The position numbers and the translations under genes were made by a program. Below are positions 28,992 to 38,969 of a DNA stretch of 64,000 nucleotides, in pieces. The notes below the pieces were generated by a model that was given only the letters and a program-made list of their open reading frames with translations, searched no databases and was not told the origin of the DNA. The first letter of the stretch is position 1, and each line of letters opens with the position of its first letter. The stretch comes from Trichomonas vaginalis G3 (taxonomy: Eukaryota > Parabasalia > Trichomonadida > Trichomonadidae), in contig NC_067206.1 in the NCBI RefSeq assembly GCF_026262505.1, positions 36,223,896-36,287,895 of the forward strand. The letters run 5' to 3'.

Positions 28992-29158
28992 GTTATGTTA
29001 GAAAACATGTTAGAAAACATGTTAGATCTAACATTCTAACATAAACATTATTTTTATTGAATTCCGTATGAAATTTCATGAATTTTGTATGTTTTAGACC
29101 ATGTTAGAAAACATGTTAGAAAACATGTTAGATCTAACATTCTAACATAAACATTATT
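28992..29158. repeat. Right arm of nested repeat, doubled (106-bp period)
   Basis: Two tandem copies of the GTTAGAAAACATGTTAGATC module. Their 16-bp palindromes are at 29019-29034 and 29125-29140, exactly 106 bases apart. The second copy is the better match to the left arm at 27900-27967. Confidence 0.85.
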
Positions 29159-29235
29159 TTTATTGAATTCCGTATGAAATTTCATGAAGAACAGCGAGTA
29201 GTGAAAAAACCCTGGTCGCCAAAACTCTTTATTTT

Positions 29236-30108
29236 TCAAGCTTGACTTTTTACAATTTGAACTTTGTTTGCGTAGATATGAATTCTGAAAGAAGTATGAG
29301 GGTCTTGTATGACTTTGTACTTCTCCCATAGTTCATGTCTGTCAAACTTACCTGCCATGGACTCTTTCATAAGTTCCATGAAATCGTCTTCGGACAATCC
29401 AGGGAAAAGTATGATATCAGTAAGTATTCTCTTTACATCCTTACTTAAACTCTTGGCTGTCTGTACACAAATGACAACTGAAATGTTAAAGTGTCTGAGC
29501 TTCTTGAGAATTCGACACATTCTTGTTCTCTGTTCTTTAACAAAGGATGAGAAGCAAAGTCATCTAAGATAAGAAGACATCTATGAGGGTAAGTCTTCCA
29601 ATCGTAAGATTGCAATTTCTTCGAAATGTATTCTATCTCTTTCTGTTTGTTTCTGAAGTGTTTCTTCTCTAATATTCTCTGCATTTCCTCATTTGGGTCT
29701 TTAAACTTCGAATTGACATACTCATTTATAGCATTGTACTTCAAAACTCTTCTTTGGTACTTCTTTATCCAATCTAACAACTCAGAGTCTTTTATACATA
29801 CTAACTTAGACTTCTTTATAATATCTTTGAACGAATTGACGGTTTGGTCAAATTGACCAGAAGTACTACAAATGACAACTAACTCATAGAATGGTTCTTC
29901 TCATCTATTCTTGTTGTTGTGCAGCCATTTTAAGATAAGTGAAAGTCTTACCCGACCCAGGTGGTGCAATTAGACCTGTTATACCATTCTGAGCAAATAA
30001 GAACTTGTCATGTATAGGCTTTATCTGAGCATTTTCTAACTTCCTCTTGTTCTTGTTTAAAACATTCTCAAATTTCTTGTCAATGTCAGCAAACTTTTTT
30101 TCTAACAT
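29236..30108 (-). pseudogene. Genome-packaging ATPase, broken (Maverick)
   Basis: FtsK/HerA-type ATPase with Walker A (APPGSGKT, about 29945-29970) and a Walker B-like CLLILDDF (about 29555-29580). The downstream part has FNISVVICVQTAKSLSKDVKRI, typical of the sensor region in this class, and LFPGLSEDDFMEL. The usual role is capsid DNA packaging. The start near 30108 is chosen because upstream frame overlaps the gene at 30145. Broken, about two or three breaks. Confidence 0.7.
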
Positions 30109-30144
30109 ATTTTTAGAAAAATTAAAAATTTTATCTTTTAGAAA

Positions 30145-30414
30145 ATGTCTAGCGATTTCGCTATCTATATTCGAGACAAACTTTTCGACAGCAAAACATC
30201 TGTCGACCATAAAATCTTACATAGTGTCAACAAGAAAGGTGAATTTGTTCTAAAGTTCTGTTTCTGGGAATATGACAAGAACCATAAAACATTAAGCAGA
30301 GAAGTCTTTAAGTTTGTCAATGACAGACTTGTTGACAGAGATGACGCCGATTGGAAAGATGAAGTCCAACAAAAGTTCTTAGAATGCAAAGAAGACACAT
30401 GCGCTGTTTCTTGA
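30145..30414 (+). CDS. Small alpha/beta protein, 89 aa (Maverick)
   Basis: MSSDFAIYIRDKLFDSKTSV through CKEDTCAVS. Divergent from the ATPase across about 36 AT-rich bases containing TTTTATCTTTTAGAAA. After its stop, a second plus-strand stretch up to 30600 encodes a Lys/Glu-rich tail (KKKRKRKKEKKVEEEKKEPE), perhaps the remnant of a longer gene. Function unknown. Confidence 0.4.
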   Translation: MSSDFAIYIRDKLFDSKTSVDHKILHSVNKKGEFVLKFCFWEYDKNHKTLSREVFKFVNDRLVDRDDADWKDEVQQKFLECKEDTCAVS

Positions 30415-30601
30415 AGATGAAATAGAAAACAGAATAGAAGAGCTATTAAAGGACAAAGACTTTTACATAAATATGGTTGCGCCAAATTTGACATAACTCC
30501 ACCAGAGAAGAAGAAGAGAAAGAGAAAGAAAGAAAAGAAAGTAGAAGAAGAGAAGAAAGAGCCAGAGCCAGAGCCAGAGAAAAAGAAATTTGACATGTAA
30601 A

Positions 30602-31034
30602 ATAAAATTTTATTTTTAGAACATTTCTGGTCAATGTCAATGTTCTCTTCCTCTTTAGGAGCAAACACTGGTTTAGACTCTAAAATCTTTTTACCCAATT
30701 TACCTTGAACTTCAACTATCTTAGACTCATAATATTCATAGTCGTCTGCTTTCTTTGGTTCATAAGGTATAACAAGTTTGTATGCTTTGCCTTCTTTAAG
30801 GTTTGAAAACCTTCTGTCAAAATTTTCTTTGACTGCTAACAAACCTTCTATGTCTAAGTCTTCAAATTCGCCACCATTTTTAGTCACAATAGCAAACTTA
30901 ACTGGTTCGATGTTCCAAACTTTGTCAAATGTAGACTTTTCAAAATGGTAGAAGTAAACATTCAAATAAGCGAATGGGTCTAGTTCTTCTTTGACTTCTG
31001 TCATGTACTTGTTGACTGAAATATATTTCGTCAT
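30602..31034 (-). CDS. Hypothetical protein, C-terminus uncertain (Maverick)
   Basis: Begins MTKYISVNKYMTEVKEELDP, with EFEDLDIEGLLAVKENFDRR and GKAYKLVIPYEPKKADDYEY. Residues after about 145 read into sequence antisense to another coding strand, so the real end is probably near 30602. Beta-rich, single-strand-binding-like in style, but no match can be claimed. It lies next to the helicase gene. Confidence 0.4.
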
Positions 31035-31113
31035 CTTTTCTATCGGATAAAAAAATATTTTTTTTAAATTTACTCATAAAAATTTTTCTTTGTATATACG
31101 CCGTTCTGTATGT

Positions 31114-32302
31114 CTAAAAGATTTTGACATTTGCCAAGAATGTACGTTTAGAAGCTGCCATATAACCATACTCTTGACAATATTGTTTATATGAATCGTA
31201 CAATGACCTTTCATCTAAACACTCAAAGTTAGTCTCATCTATGAACAGTTCATATACACTCTTGTTTGCTTCTAACAATGTTTGTCTTTCTTCGGTATGT
31301 GGAATTTGTCTTGGATTGAACTTTGAAATATCTAATGTCATGAAATATGAGAACAAGTGGTTGTAAAAGTTAGGTGTCAAAGTTTCTGCTAAGTCGTCAA
31401 AATATTCTGTATCTTGCATATGAGAATCTGACGTTCTGACAACTACATATCTTCTGTCAGAACTTTCTAACTTCATCGGAACAACATTGTTTGAAACCAT
31501 GACGAAGTTTGCAACATTTTCACAAACTCTTTGGTCTCTATACTTTCTTTCAACAACTCCAACTTTGTCTGTTATAAGACTCTTCAAAGCATCTGAGTTT
31601 AAAACCTTTGTTGTATCTATACTTTGAAGTTCGTTACATACTATAAGTTTCATATTCTCTATTGAAGAGTTAAATTTACCGCAGATGTTTTCTAAGTTTG
31701 TCATATTCGGGTTCGAATAGCCCTCTAACAGTTTGCATAAGATATCTGTAAAGAAAGTGTTCTTACCTGTTCCTTTTTTCCAATTATGATGAGAGCAGTT
31801 TCATTTTTAGCACTTGGATGTTGTAAGATGTTTGCAAACCAACATAAGATATACTCATAGACTCTTTCGTTTCCATTGCATATAATTTCTTTGACATGTC
31901 TAACCAAGCTTCTATAACATTTTCTTTCCATTCTACTTGTTCGTATTTATATCCAGTGAAGATAGAATAGAAGTTTGGAGATGGTGTATAGAACTTTATA
32001 CCACGAACTGAAAAATCTTCTAACTTTGACAATAAGATATCCCAAGCATCTAACATCTTCATACCAACTTGTACGACTTTTATTTTCTTAAGTTTCTGTC
32101 TACATTCTTGTTCTGAAACTATTGTTGCTCTTGGTTTGTTAAAGACAACATCCCATTCTTTCATGACATAACATTCTGGGGCAGAGTCAACATAAATGAC
32201 TAAACGTTTCAAATTCTCGACTGCTTTGTTATAGTCTCTAAATGGACACATATTTCTGAACGCTTGGAAGTCATAAAAATCTGAAACGTCTATTCTGTAC
32301 AT
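31114..32302 (-). pseudogene. Primase-helicase (SF3/D5-like), broken (Maverick)
   Basis: SF3-type helicase of the phage-like DUF5906/D5 class. Legible are the N-terminal region (MYRIDVSDFYDFQAFRNMCP), the PSAKNETALIIIGK part just before the P-loop, and the C-terminal core (ICGKFNSSIENMKLIVCNEL, SDALKSLITDKVGVVERKYR, NFVMVSNNVVPMKLESSDRR), whose N...SDRR end is a hallmark of the class. The enzyme would unwind DNA during replication of the element. Broken, about two breaks. Confidence 0.7.
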
Positions 32303-32331
32303 TTTTATAAAAATAAAAAAAAATATTTTTT

Positions 32332-33147
32332 TTATTCTTGACTTTGTTGTTGCATTTGTTCCATTTGTTGCATTTGTTGCATTTGTTGTTCTTGAGCTAT
32401 TTGTTGTTGAAGTTGTTCTTGTAGTACAATACTTTCACCAGTTGCATCTTCCAATTCGAAACTTTCTGCCGTCATTGACAAATACATAGGACATAAAAGT
32501 TTTACAGGAACAAAGTTTGCGTCAACTAAGGTTAAGTTTATGTTTGCTAAAGTGTTTGAGTTTACTAAAGCTGAAAACTCTGCATTCGAATGAACAATAG
32601 GCAAACCAGCAGAGAAAGTGTTGTTTATACGCATGAGTATCTTTTGGTCATAGTAGTTTCTGTCGACATTCGAATAGCACTTTGAACCTAAGTTTGAAAC
32701 AATATATAAAATAGGTGTACTTAAAGTCAATGGAACAGACAAACCTTGTATGACACCTTTTCCTGTTATAGGAAACTGTTGGTAGTAAAAACCAGATATA
32801 AGTTTTGTATTATAGCTCATATCGTTTATACTAAACTCAGTCGGACATCCAAACATAATGAAACCTGCTCTAGTTGCAGCACATGTTACATCCGTCCTTA
32901 AAGTATTAAATAAGTCAACAAAACCTGTTGGTGGTATATCTGAGTAAGTATCTTCAAAGAAGTATTTTTTACCATTCACAACAACAAAGTCTTCTGGTGT
33001 CAAAAGAGCAAAACAGGCTTTAGTCGTCATTGTGTTTAAGGTTAGTTTACAATATCGTCCTTGAGGACTTTGTAAGTTTGTTGTTATAGAATTATATGAC
33101 TCAGGGTTTTTAGTCGTAATAGTATAAACCACTATGTCTTCTGCCAT
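32332..33147 (-). CDS. Minor-capsid/structural candidate (Maverick)
   Basis: A 271-residue beta-rich protein with repeated hydrophobic strands (YCKLTLNTMTTKACFALLTP, GLSVPLTLSTPILYIVSN) and a low-complexity Gln/Met tail (QQQIAQEQQMQQMQQ). The tandem order helicase, this gene, 33152 gene, capsid places it in the structural cluster. Probably a virion protein; the fold is judged only by pattern. The frame looks whole. Confidence 0.4.
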   Translation of the reverse strand: MAEDIVVYTITTKNPESYNSITTNLQSPQGRYCKLTLNTMTTKACFALLTPEDFVVVNGKKYFFEDTYSDIPPTGFVDLFNTLRTDVTCAATRAGFIMFGCPTEFSINDMSYNTKLISGFYYQQFPITGKGVIQGLSVPLTLSTPILYIVSNLGSKCYSNVDRNYYDQKILMRINNTFSAGLPIVHSNAEFSALVNSNTLANINLTLVDANFVPVKLLCPMYLSMTAESFELEDATGESIVLQEQLQQQIAQEQQMQQMQQMEQMQQQSQE

Positions 33148-33151
33148 TTAC

Positions 33152-33733
33152 TTAGCAACTAAATTTTAATGAAATGTTGTGGTCGTCAAATATTTTTATG
33201 ACGTCTGGGAAACTATATTTTAAGTTCAACGTTTCACCTCCTTTCATAACGTATATCTTGTCAATGACATTATATGAAACACCACAGCAAGCAATGTCGG
33301 GTTCTATTTCTTTGATGTTTATATCGTCTGCCTCTGTCAAAAGTTTCAATAGTTCTTTCAAAACTTCATGAGGTGCGATGACATATGAGTTCACTTTTAC
33401 AGGGTTGTGTTCGACCAAGTTTAACATTATACCCAAAGCTTGACAAATCTTCTCCTGAGTTTTAAGTTTGTCTTTAAGTTGTTGGTAGTCGTTTCGAATA
33501 TCTGCAACAGAACTTAAGTCTCTGCTAACTTCAGGGTATGTTGGTTGTTCTTTTACAGGAACTATTGTTATACCATCTTCGTCTTCGTATGGTTTCCCCA
33601 CTTCAACATCTCTTTCTTTGACATTGACAACAACACTTTGACTGTTTGTTTGAGTTGGTGAATTTAACTTTACGTCTGCCACCGCCATTAAACCTTTTGA
33701 AACACTCACGCTTCTATTTTTCGGAAATGACAT
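33152..33733 (-). CDS. Maverick structural-like protein (33152 type)
   Basis: Start chosen at the ATG at 33733, which sits beside TTTTACTTAGAATAAAAA; the longer upstream frame is antisense to the gene at 33752. A 193-residue protein, charged at first (MSFPKNRSVSVSKGLM, GITIVPVKEQPTYPEV), then a helix and a C-terminal domain with KEIEPDIACCGVSYNVIDKI. Counterpart of 3095-3794 in the first element. Function unknown. Confidence 0.5.
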   Translation of the reverse strand: MSFPKNRSVSVSKGLMAVADVKLNSPTQTNSQSVVVNVKERDVEVGKPYEDEDGITIVPVKEQPTYPEVSRDLSSVADIRNDYQQLKDKLKTQEKICQALGIMLNLVEHNPVKVNSYVIAPHEVLKELLKLLTEADDINIKEIEPDIACCGVSYNVIDKIYVMKGGETLNLKYSFPDVIKIFDDHNISLKFSC

Positions 33734-33751
33734 TTTACTTAGAATAAAAAG
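33734..33751. promoter_or_regulatory. Ultra-short divergent promoter
   Basis: Eighteen bases, TTTACTTAGAATAAAAAG, separate the ATGs of two divergent genes. The T-run, TTAGAA core and A-run recall the spacer at 18292-18309. Confidence 0.5.
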
Positions 33752-34171
33752 ATGGACGTATTTGAGTATCTCTTCGAATTGAAGCAGAACAAAGTTTACA
33801 CACACAAACAATACAAATACATTGACAGAATAGTTCTTTATACAAACAATGGAAAATGTTATAGAATAGCAGTCTTTGCTGAACCAAAATATTTTCATAA
33901 AGCAAAGAAAGTTGGTATAACTGAAATGGTGAAAGTTCTTGAAGCAGACAAAAATATAACAACAAAACTGACCGATATTTCTAAAGGTAAGTTTATAATA
34001 CAATACTATGTCAAAACTGGCGTACTGTCAATATTTGACGGAGAGAAGTCAGTTCAAGAACAACTTACTGACCTGCTGCCAAAATCTGCTCGATGGAAGC
34101 TGTCGTTATGCCAATCTGAGGAGCCCCAGCAGGTTTCATCGAACGAATCTTCAAAAGAGCATCTTCCGTGA
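33752..34171 (+). CDS. Hypothetical protein overlapping the capsid gene (Maverick)
   Basis: The clean part is MDVFEYLFELKQNKVYTHKQ to about GEKSVQEQLTDLLPK. The last 35 residues overlap the antisense 3' end of the capsid-like gene and may be read-through rather than real. Basic, alpha/beta. Function unknown. Confidence 0.4.
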   Translation: MDVFEYLFELKQNKVYTHKQYKYIDRIVLYTNNGKCYRIAVFAEPKYFHKAKKVGITEMVKVLEADKNITTKLTDISKGKFIIQYYVKTGVLSIFDGEKSVQEQLTDLLPKSARWKLSLCQSEEPQQVSSNESSKEHLP

Positions 34172-35673
34172 AAAGTGCTATTGGTTTTGTAAACTTCTTT
34201 GCTTTCAATTCATCTGGACCGTCTCTGTCACCAGTATATTGTATTTGAACTGTACCAACAGTTGAAATACCACCCATAAAGTCTTCTGAGTCAGCAAATG
34301 GAATGCCAAGCCAAAAGTTTGAACGGTCTCCATTTGTATATTGAGTTTTTTGACCTCCTGTATGAGTCCATACTTTCACATATGGCATAATAGAACTTTG
34401 CATTTCAGGGTTAATAGTTGTTGTGAAGTTGTTGTTAAAGTTCATAGCATCTAATGTCAAGTTGTATGACCTCATATCCTCAACTGTAGAATATTCTTCT
34501 CTTGGATAGTATTTGCCATCTATGTTTATATGGTATTTAATACCAGGGTTGTAGAAGCAAGAATAGTCATTTATAGTTCGTCTGAACAGTACAAACATAG
34601 TATCTGCATGTTTCATTGCAGTTGTTAAAGCAATATCTGTTCTTGCACCTGGGTCAGCACTTTGGTTTCCAACTTCACCTGCAAAGTCTTTGACAGATAT
34701 TTGGTGTATAGGGAACATAAGTGGAACTGCAATATATTTGGCAGCTAAAGCATTTGAAATATCTGGGTCCAACATATAGACTGCAAGTCTGCTTTCTATT
34801 CTCTTGCATTCAAATTTTTCGCATGTGAACTTAACTGGGTCCCAAGCATCTCCAGCAGCATTGAAATAATAGTTTACTTCAGTGTTGAGGTTTGAGAAAC
34901 CAAAGTCTAAGTCAACTTTGTTTTTGCAAAAGTCGGCGAATGACATTTTATTTGTTCCCACTACTTCTGTAAGAGTGAATGGGTCTTGTGTTGGTGCAAT
35001 GACTAAGTTATTTTTGCTTGGAGTAAGTTCGATAGAAATTTTTCCTGCCCAGTTTGGCAAGTATCTTAAAAACCTGAAGATGAGGAAAGATGACAAAGGA
35101 ACTCTAAGTTTCAGTTTTACTTTGGTTACTGCTGCTGCAGTTTGTCCAGAAAGGTTAACATAAACTCCTGGAACGTTAGGGTCAAGTCTTCTTATTTTCT
35201 CAATAGTTGCATACTGGTCTGTTTGTTCTCTAGCTTGTGGTTGTACTGAGTTTCTCAAAGCGAACCATTCATAGTTTGCCCATGTTACTGGTTTGAACTA
35301 AGTCAGAGTTAGAATATATCTTATATCCCATGAAAACTTCTGGAGCATATTGGTATCCGACATAGAAAATTCCATTGCAACCTTTCTTGTCAGACAACTT
35401 GGCAGAAGGTTTTATTTCAATGTCTTGTTCCACGTATAAGAAAGAGTTGTCAATAGAAATTATATGAAACCTGTCGCAAGCAATATCTACTGTTGTTGAA
35501 GAACCTTCTCCAAACTCACCTACGTTTCCATAAGAAACAGCAGTTGTATATTCGTAAGTTCCAGGAACTATTTCTGACCTTCTAATGGCATTGTCGCATT
35601 CGTTATACCATTCGGAAACATTTCCGTTCATGGCATCCAAAACTGTTGGCGTTATATTCTGAGCGGCGTACAT
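34065..35673 (-). pseudogene. Major-capsid-like protein, broken (Maverick, lineage 2)
   Basis: Beta-rich protein of double-jelly-roll size. Legible are DAMNGNVSEWYNECDNAIRR near the N-terminus, TKVKLKLRVPLSSFLIFRFL, PLMFPIHQISVKDFAGEVGN, and STVGTVQIQYTGDRDGPDEL near the end. Position in a cluster with minor-structural genes and a large coiled-coil protein supports the call. It bears no visible similarity to the capsid-like gene at 5666-7306. Broken, about one break. Confidence 0.55.
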
Positions 35674-35705
35674 TTCATATGAGTAAAAATATAGAATAGT
35701 TGGAT

Positions 35706-38597
35706 TTATATGTCATAATAGAACCCACTCCGACCAAGCTTTACTTTCTTCCTGACTGAGTTTTTAACTCTTCTTTTTCCTTCATTGCCCTCTGCTTGAA
35801 GTTGTTGCATCTTTGCATTATGTTCATCTAGTATGTTGCAAATTTCCCATGTCCTTTTTGCCTTTTGGCTCTGGTCGCCCATCTCAGGTAACCTATATCC
35901 TAGAAAGAGTTTGTCATAGTCTGTATTTGAGTCTTCGCGTATTGTTTGCATGACTCTTTCCTGAGTTTCAGGTTCAAGCTCTTCAAACAGTGCCTGTCCA
36001 TATGGAATAAGCTCGTTTCCAAATATATGTTTTTGTAGCCATTCTGGTTTTCTTTCCATGTTACCAACAATATCTTTTGTGAATGGGAAAGCTTTTACCC
36101 AATCTTTCAGTCTTTCGTCATTTATTTCTGTAGTTGGTTTTATTTTGTCAAGGAACATGTTTTTCAATACTAACATTTCATTTGGTACTGTCCATTTGAG
36201 TTTTCTTAAATATTCATCCCTTCTCGGTTCATTGTCTGCAAAGTAAGTTTTTATGACATTTTGTAAACTTTCGTTTGCAAGGTCATGTACAATAGGTTCT
36301 CTTCCTTCTCTCTCCCTAACTTTCTTTCTAAACTCTTCACCAAATATACCATCTCTATGGTTCTGTGTAGTTCTTTGAGATAAATGTTCTAGAACGTCAG
36401 GTGTTATATTTCCATCAGCCATGTTCATTTCATACTGGTCCAAAATATCTGCATCTTTCATATCTTTCAATGGCATTAAAGCCGCGCTGAAAATACCAGC
36501 TATATCTCGTTCACCATTCGCTTCCATTGCGTCTACAACTTCTTGGAATTGAGGTTGTAAGTTTATGAACCACCTATCCGAATTAGCTTTATGACCCCAT
36601 CTCATTGTAGTTCCATCGTCTGCAGAAACAAAAGTAGGTTTGTTTCCATATTGGCTAGGTTCTGAATGAACTTTAAACAATGTTTCATTTCTATATGTTT
36701 TCTTGAAATTTAACCTTTTATCTTCACCGAGTTCATCCGAAGATTGAACGTTAAATGCTCGTAAGTAAAAAGGGTTGTTGTATTTGTGTACATTTTTTTT
36801 CAGTTCTTCCATTCTATGCTGAATATTTTCATCTGGTGTTGGAGTCTTTTGTATGTCGGCAAACATTTTTCGATATTCTTCTACTATGTCAGCCGAATCT
36901 TTCTTAGACTCTTGGAAATATTCCATATTCTCCGCATACTCTTGTTGAGGGTCAAGATTTTTCGGCTGTTCCAAATCTTCATCTAGTTCTGTGAAGTTAG
37001 TTTCCAAAGGAGTGACTTGTTCGTTTCCTTCAGGCTCTTCTAGCTGTTGTTGCTGAACTATTTCTTCCATGTCTGGTTGTATCTGAACTAGTTCTTCCTG
37101 TGGAGTTTCTTGTACCTCATCTGCTGGCATTTCATATATTCCGAGACCGTTTTCAACAATTTCCCTATCTACGTCATCCGCATTCATAAGCTTTTGTTCT
37201 TTCGTTCCGTCTCTATTTTTTACGCGTTTCATGACGAAAGTTGTATTGTCATTTAGCTCTGACATCAAATATCTCGGAGTAAATTCGTTCATGTCATTTG
37301 GATGATATGCTATTAAATCATATCCCTTAGCGAGCTTGTATTTTCCAGGTTTGAAATTATATCCCATTTGGTGCTGAGTCATAAAGCTAAATAGGTTCGG
37401 GTCAGTATTTCCATCCTTGAACTTTCTAATAGCTTCTTTATATCTGTCACTAAAGTCAACAGTATCTGCGAAACCACACTCTTCTTTAAGCATTTTTAAG
37501 AATTCTTGGTTTCCTTGTTCTCTACTTCTTTTATGTCCTTGCTCTGTTTGTGGTTGTTGTGCTGGTTGTGGAGGTGGTTGCTGTGCTGGTTGTTGTTGTT
37601 GTGCTGGATTTTGAACTGTTGGTTGTTGTGCAGGGTTTTGAACTGTTGGTTGTTGTGTTGGTTTTGGTGCATGCCTGTGTCTATGTCCATGTGACGATGT
37701 AAATGTTCTAGGTAGTCCTGGTGCAGGTGCTTCTCTTGGAGGGTTTGGTGGTATATAAGTTCCACCAGCTGGCACATATGTTCCATCTGCAGCATAATGT
37801 CCTACCTGACTTTTCGTTCTTAAGAAAGCATTTACTAGGTCTGTTTTGGTCTGTTGTAACTCTTTTTCTTGACTTTTCACAACAGTTGCTCTAACGGCGT
37901 CATAGGCACTTTGAACTGCCTGTCTCGTTGCTGCATCTGTTATTTTCGTCATATTTTGTGCTACTTCTTTTAACTCTTTGTCGAAACCTTCAGACTTCAG
38001 TTTCTTTCCAGATGAGAAGTCGTTCACTAGTTTCACCTTACTATGAAGAGCTTCGAAGGCGTTCTTAAAGTCAGCATTCATTAAAGCTTCATTTGAACTG
38101 TCTTCATCCGCTTGTATTTTTGTCCTTATTGACCCTATAAGTTGGGCTGCTTTAGCGTTGGCTTGGGCATCTAACCAGTCATTATTAGCTTTTATATATT
38201 CTGCGCTTTTCATTGCCTTTTGCATGGCTGCGTCGTTATTTTTACTTTCTTGTGCTAAGTTTTCATACTGTACGGTTTGGTTTTGCAACTGTAAAAGTTT
38301 TTCTGCCTTTACATTTGCTTCAACTTCTTTTTTATACTCATCGCTATCCATATATGTCTTCAGGGCTTTTTGTTTTATTTCTTCATCTTTCAGTACTTTA
38401 TATCGAGTAGTATGGTTTTTCAAATTTATGACATCTTGTTCCATTTTTGCTACTTCTGCTGCTTTTTCTGACACTTTTTTCGCATATTCCTCTGTACTTA
38501 GTTCTTTCAGTTGTTCTTCTTTCTTCTTTTTCTCTACGTTTAACTCATTGAGTTTCTTTGTGTGTCTGTCATATTCTAGTTTCTTTTTCGTTTTCAC
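35706..38597 (-). CDS. Large coiled-coil/Pro-Gln protein (Maverick)
   Basis: An open frame of about 960 residues; it begins at a GTG, so the true start is uncertain. It has an N-terminal coiled coil of about 270 residues (KKKEEQLKELSTEEYAKKVS), a Pro/Gln/Ala-rich linker with HGHRHRHAPKPTQQP, then two or more globular segments (TTRYLMSELNDNTTFVMKRV region; IAGIFSAALMPLKDMKDADI; MFLDKIKPTTEINDERLKDW). No enzyme motif. Large size, coiled coil and position next to the capsid gene suggest a tegument, scaffold or tape-measure-like role, which is an inference. The decayed copy at 8569-9665 contains the start of it. Confidence 0.5.
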   Translation of the reverse strand: MKTKKKLEYDRHTKKLNELNVEKKKKEEQLKELSTEEYAKKVSEKAAEVAKMEQDVINLKNHTTRYKVLKDEEIKQKALKTYMDSDEYKKEVEANVKAEKLLQLQNQTVQYENLAQESKNNDAAMQKAMKSAEYIKANNDWLDAQANAKAAQLIGSIRTKIQADEDSSNEALMNADFKNAFEALHSKVKLVNDFSSGKKLKSEGFDKELKEVAQNMTKITDAATRQAVQSAYDAVRATVVKSQEKELQQTKTDLVNAFLRTKSQVGHYAADGTYVPAGGTYIPPNPPREAPAPGLPRTFTSSHGHRHRHAPKPTQQPTVQNPAQQPTVQNPAQQQQPAQQPPPQPAQQPQTEQGHKRSREQGNQEFLKMLKEECGFADTVDFSDRYKEAIRKFKDGNTDPNLFSFMTQHQMGYNFKPGKYKLAKGYDLIAYHPNDMNEFTPRYLMSELNDNTTFVMKRVKNRDGTKEQKLMNADDVDREIVENGLGIYEMPADEVQETPQEELVQIQPDMEEIVQQQQLEEPEGNEQVTPLETNFTELDEDLEQPKNLDPQQEYAENMEYFQESKKDSADIVEEYRKMFADIQKTPTPDENIQHRMEELKKNVHKYNNPFYLRAFNVQSSDELGEDKRLNFKKTYRNETLFKVHSEPSQYGNKPTFVSADDGTTMRWGHKANSDRWFINLQPQFQEVVDAMEANGERDIAGIFSAALMPLKDMKDADILDQYEMNMADGNITPDVLEHLSQRTTQNHRDGIFGEEFRKKVREREGREPIVHDLANESLQNVIKTYFADNEPRRDEYLRKLKWTVPNEMLVLKNMFLDKIKPTTEINDERLKDWVKAFPFTKDIVGNMERKPEWLQKHIFGNELIPYGQALFEELEPETQERVMQTIREDSNTDYDKLFLGYRLPEMGDQSQKAKRTWEICNILDEHNAKMQQLQAEGNEGKRRVKNSVRKKVKLGRSGFYYDI

Positions 38598-38928
38598 CTA
38601 TTTGTTTCTGTATGTCTATGTTTGACTTTTTGACATCTGCTATTTGATTTTTGAGTGAACTCAAATTCATTTGACTTTGAGGGTTATAAGCTGTTCCGTC
38701 TGCAGCTCCACCATAGCCTGCCATTTTCGCTAAAAGTGCCGCTCTTAAACCTCCACTCTGTGCACCAACAACTCGGTTTAAAAGCATAGGATTGCTTGAC
38801 ATTTGTTGCAACATAGTGGGGTCATTCAGCATTTGTTGTTGCAACTGTTGTTGTGGTGTCAGTTTTACTATTGGATGTTTCAATGCTCTCTTCCTCTTAC
38901 GTATATTCTTACGTAGCTTACGTGGCAT
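38569..38928 (-). CDS. Gly/Ala-rich basic-start protein (Maverick)
   Basis: A 119-residue frame. The start MPRKLRKNIRKRKRALKHPI is strongly basic. A Gln-rich stretch follows, then GAQSGGLRAALLAKMAGYGG, a Gly/Ala-rich cleavage-site-like segment. Its end overlaps the 35706-38597 frame by about 30 bases in another frame. A decayed copy of this gene is found inverted near 8930-9330. Function unknown, possibly DNA-binding by its charge. Confidence 0.45.
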   Translation of the reverse strand: MPRKLRKNIRKRKRALKHPIVKLTPQQQLQQQMLNDPTMLQQMSSNPMLLNRVVGAQSGGLRAALLAKMAGYGGAADGTAYNPQSQMNLSSLKNQIADVKKSNIDIQKQIGENEKETRI

Positions 38929-38969
38929 TTTAAGTGAAGTTAAAAAGCGGTTTTTGACAGATGTTTTAT

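Larger units (their letters stand above)
27900..29158. other. Nested inverted-repeat cassette inside the Maverick
   Basis: A 1.26-kb segment bracketed by the 68-bp inverted arms. It holds three small plus-strand open frames (28008-28988) with AT-rich codon use, unlike the GC-richer genes to its left. It could be a non-autonomous element inserted in the Maverick, or a recombination-prone block of the element itself. No transposase-like gene inside. Confidence 0.5.
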
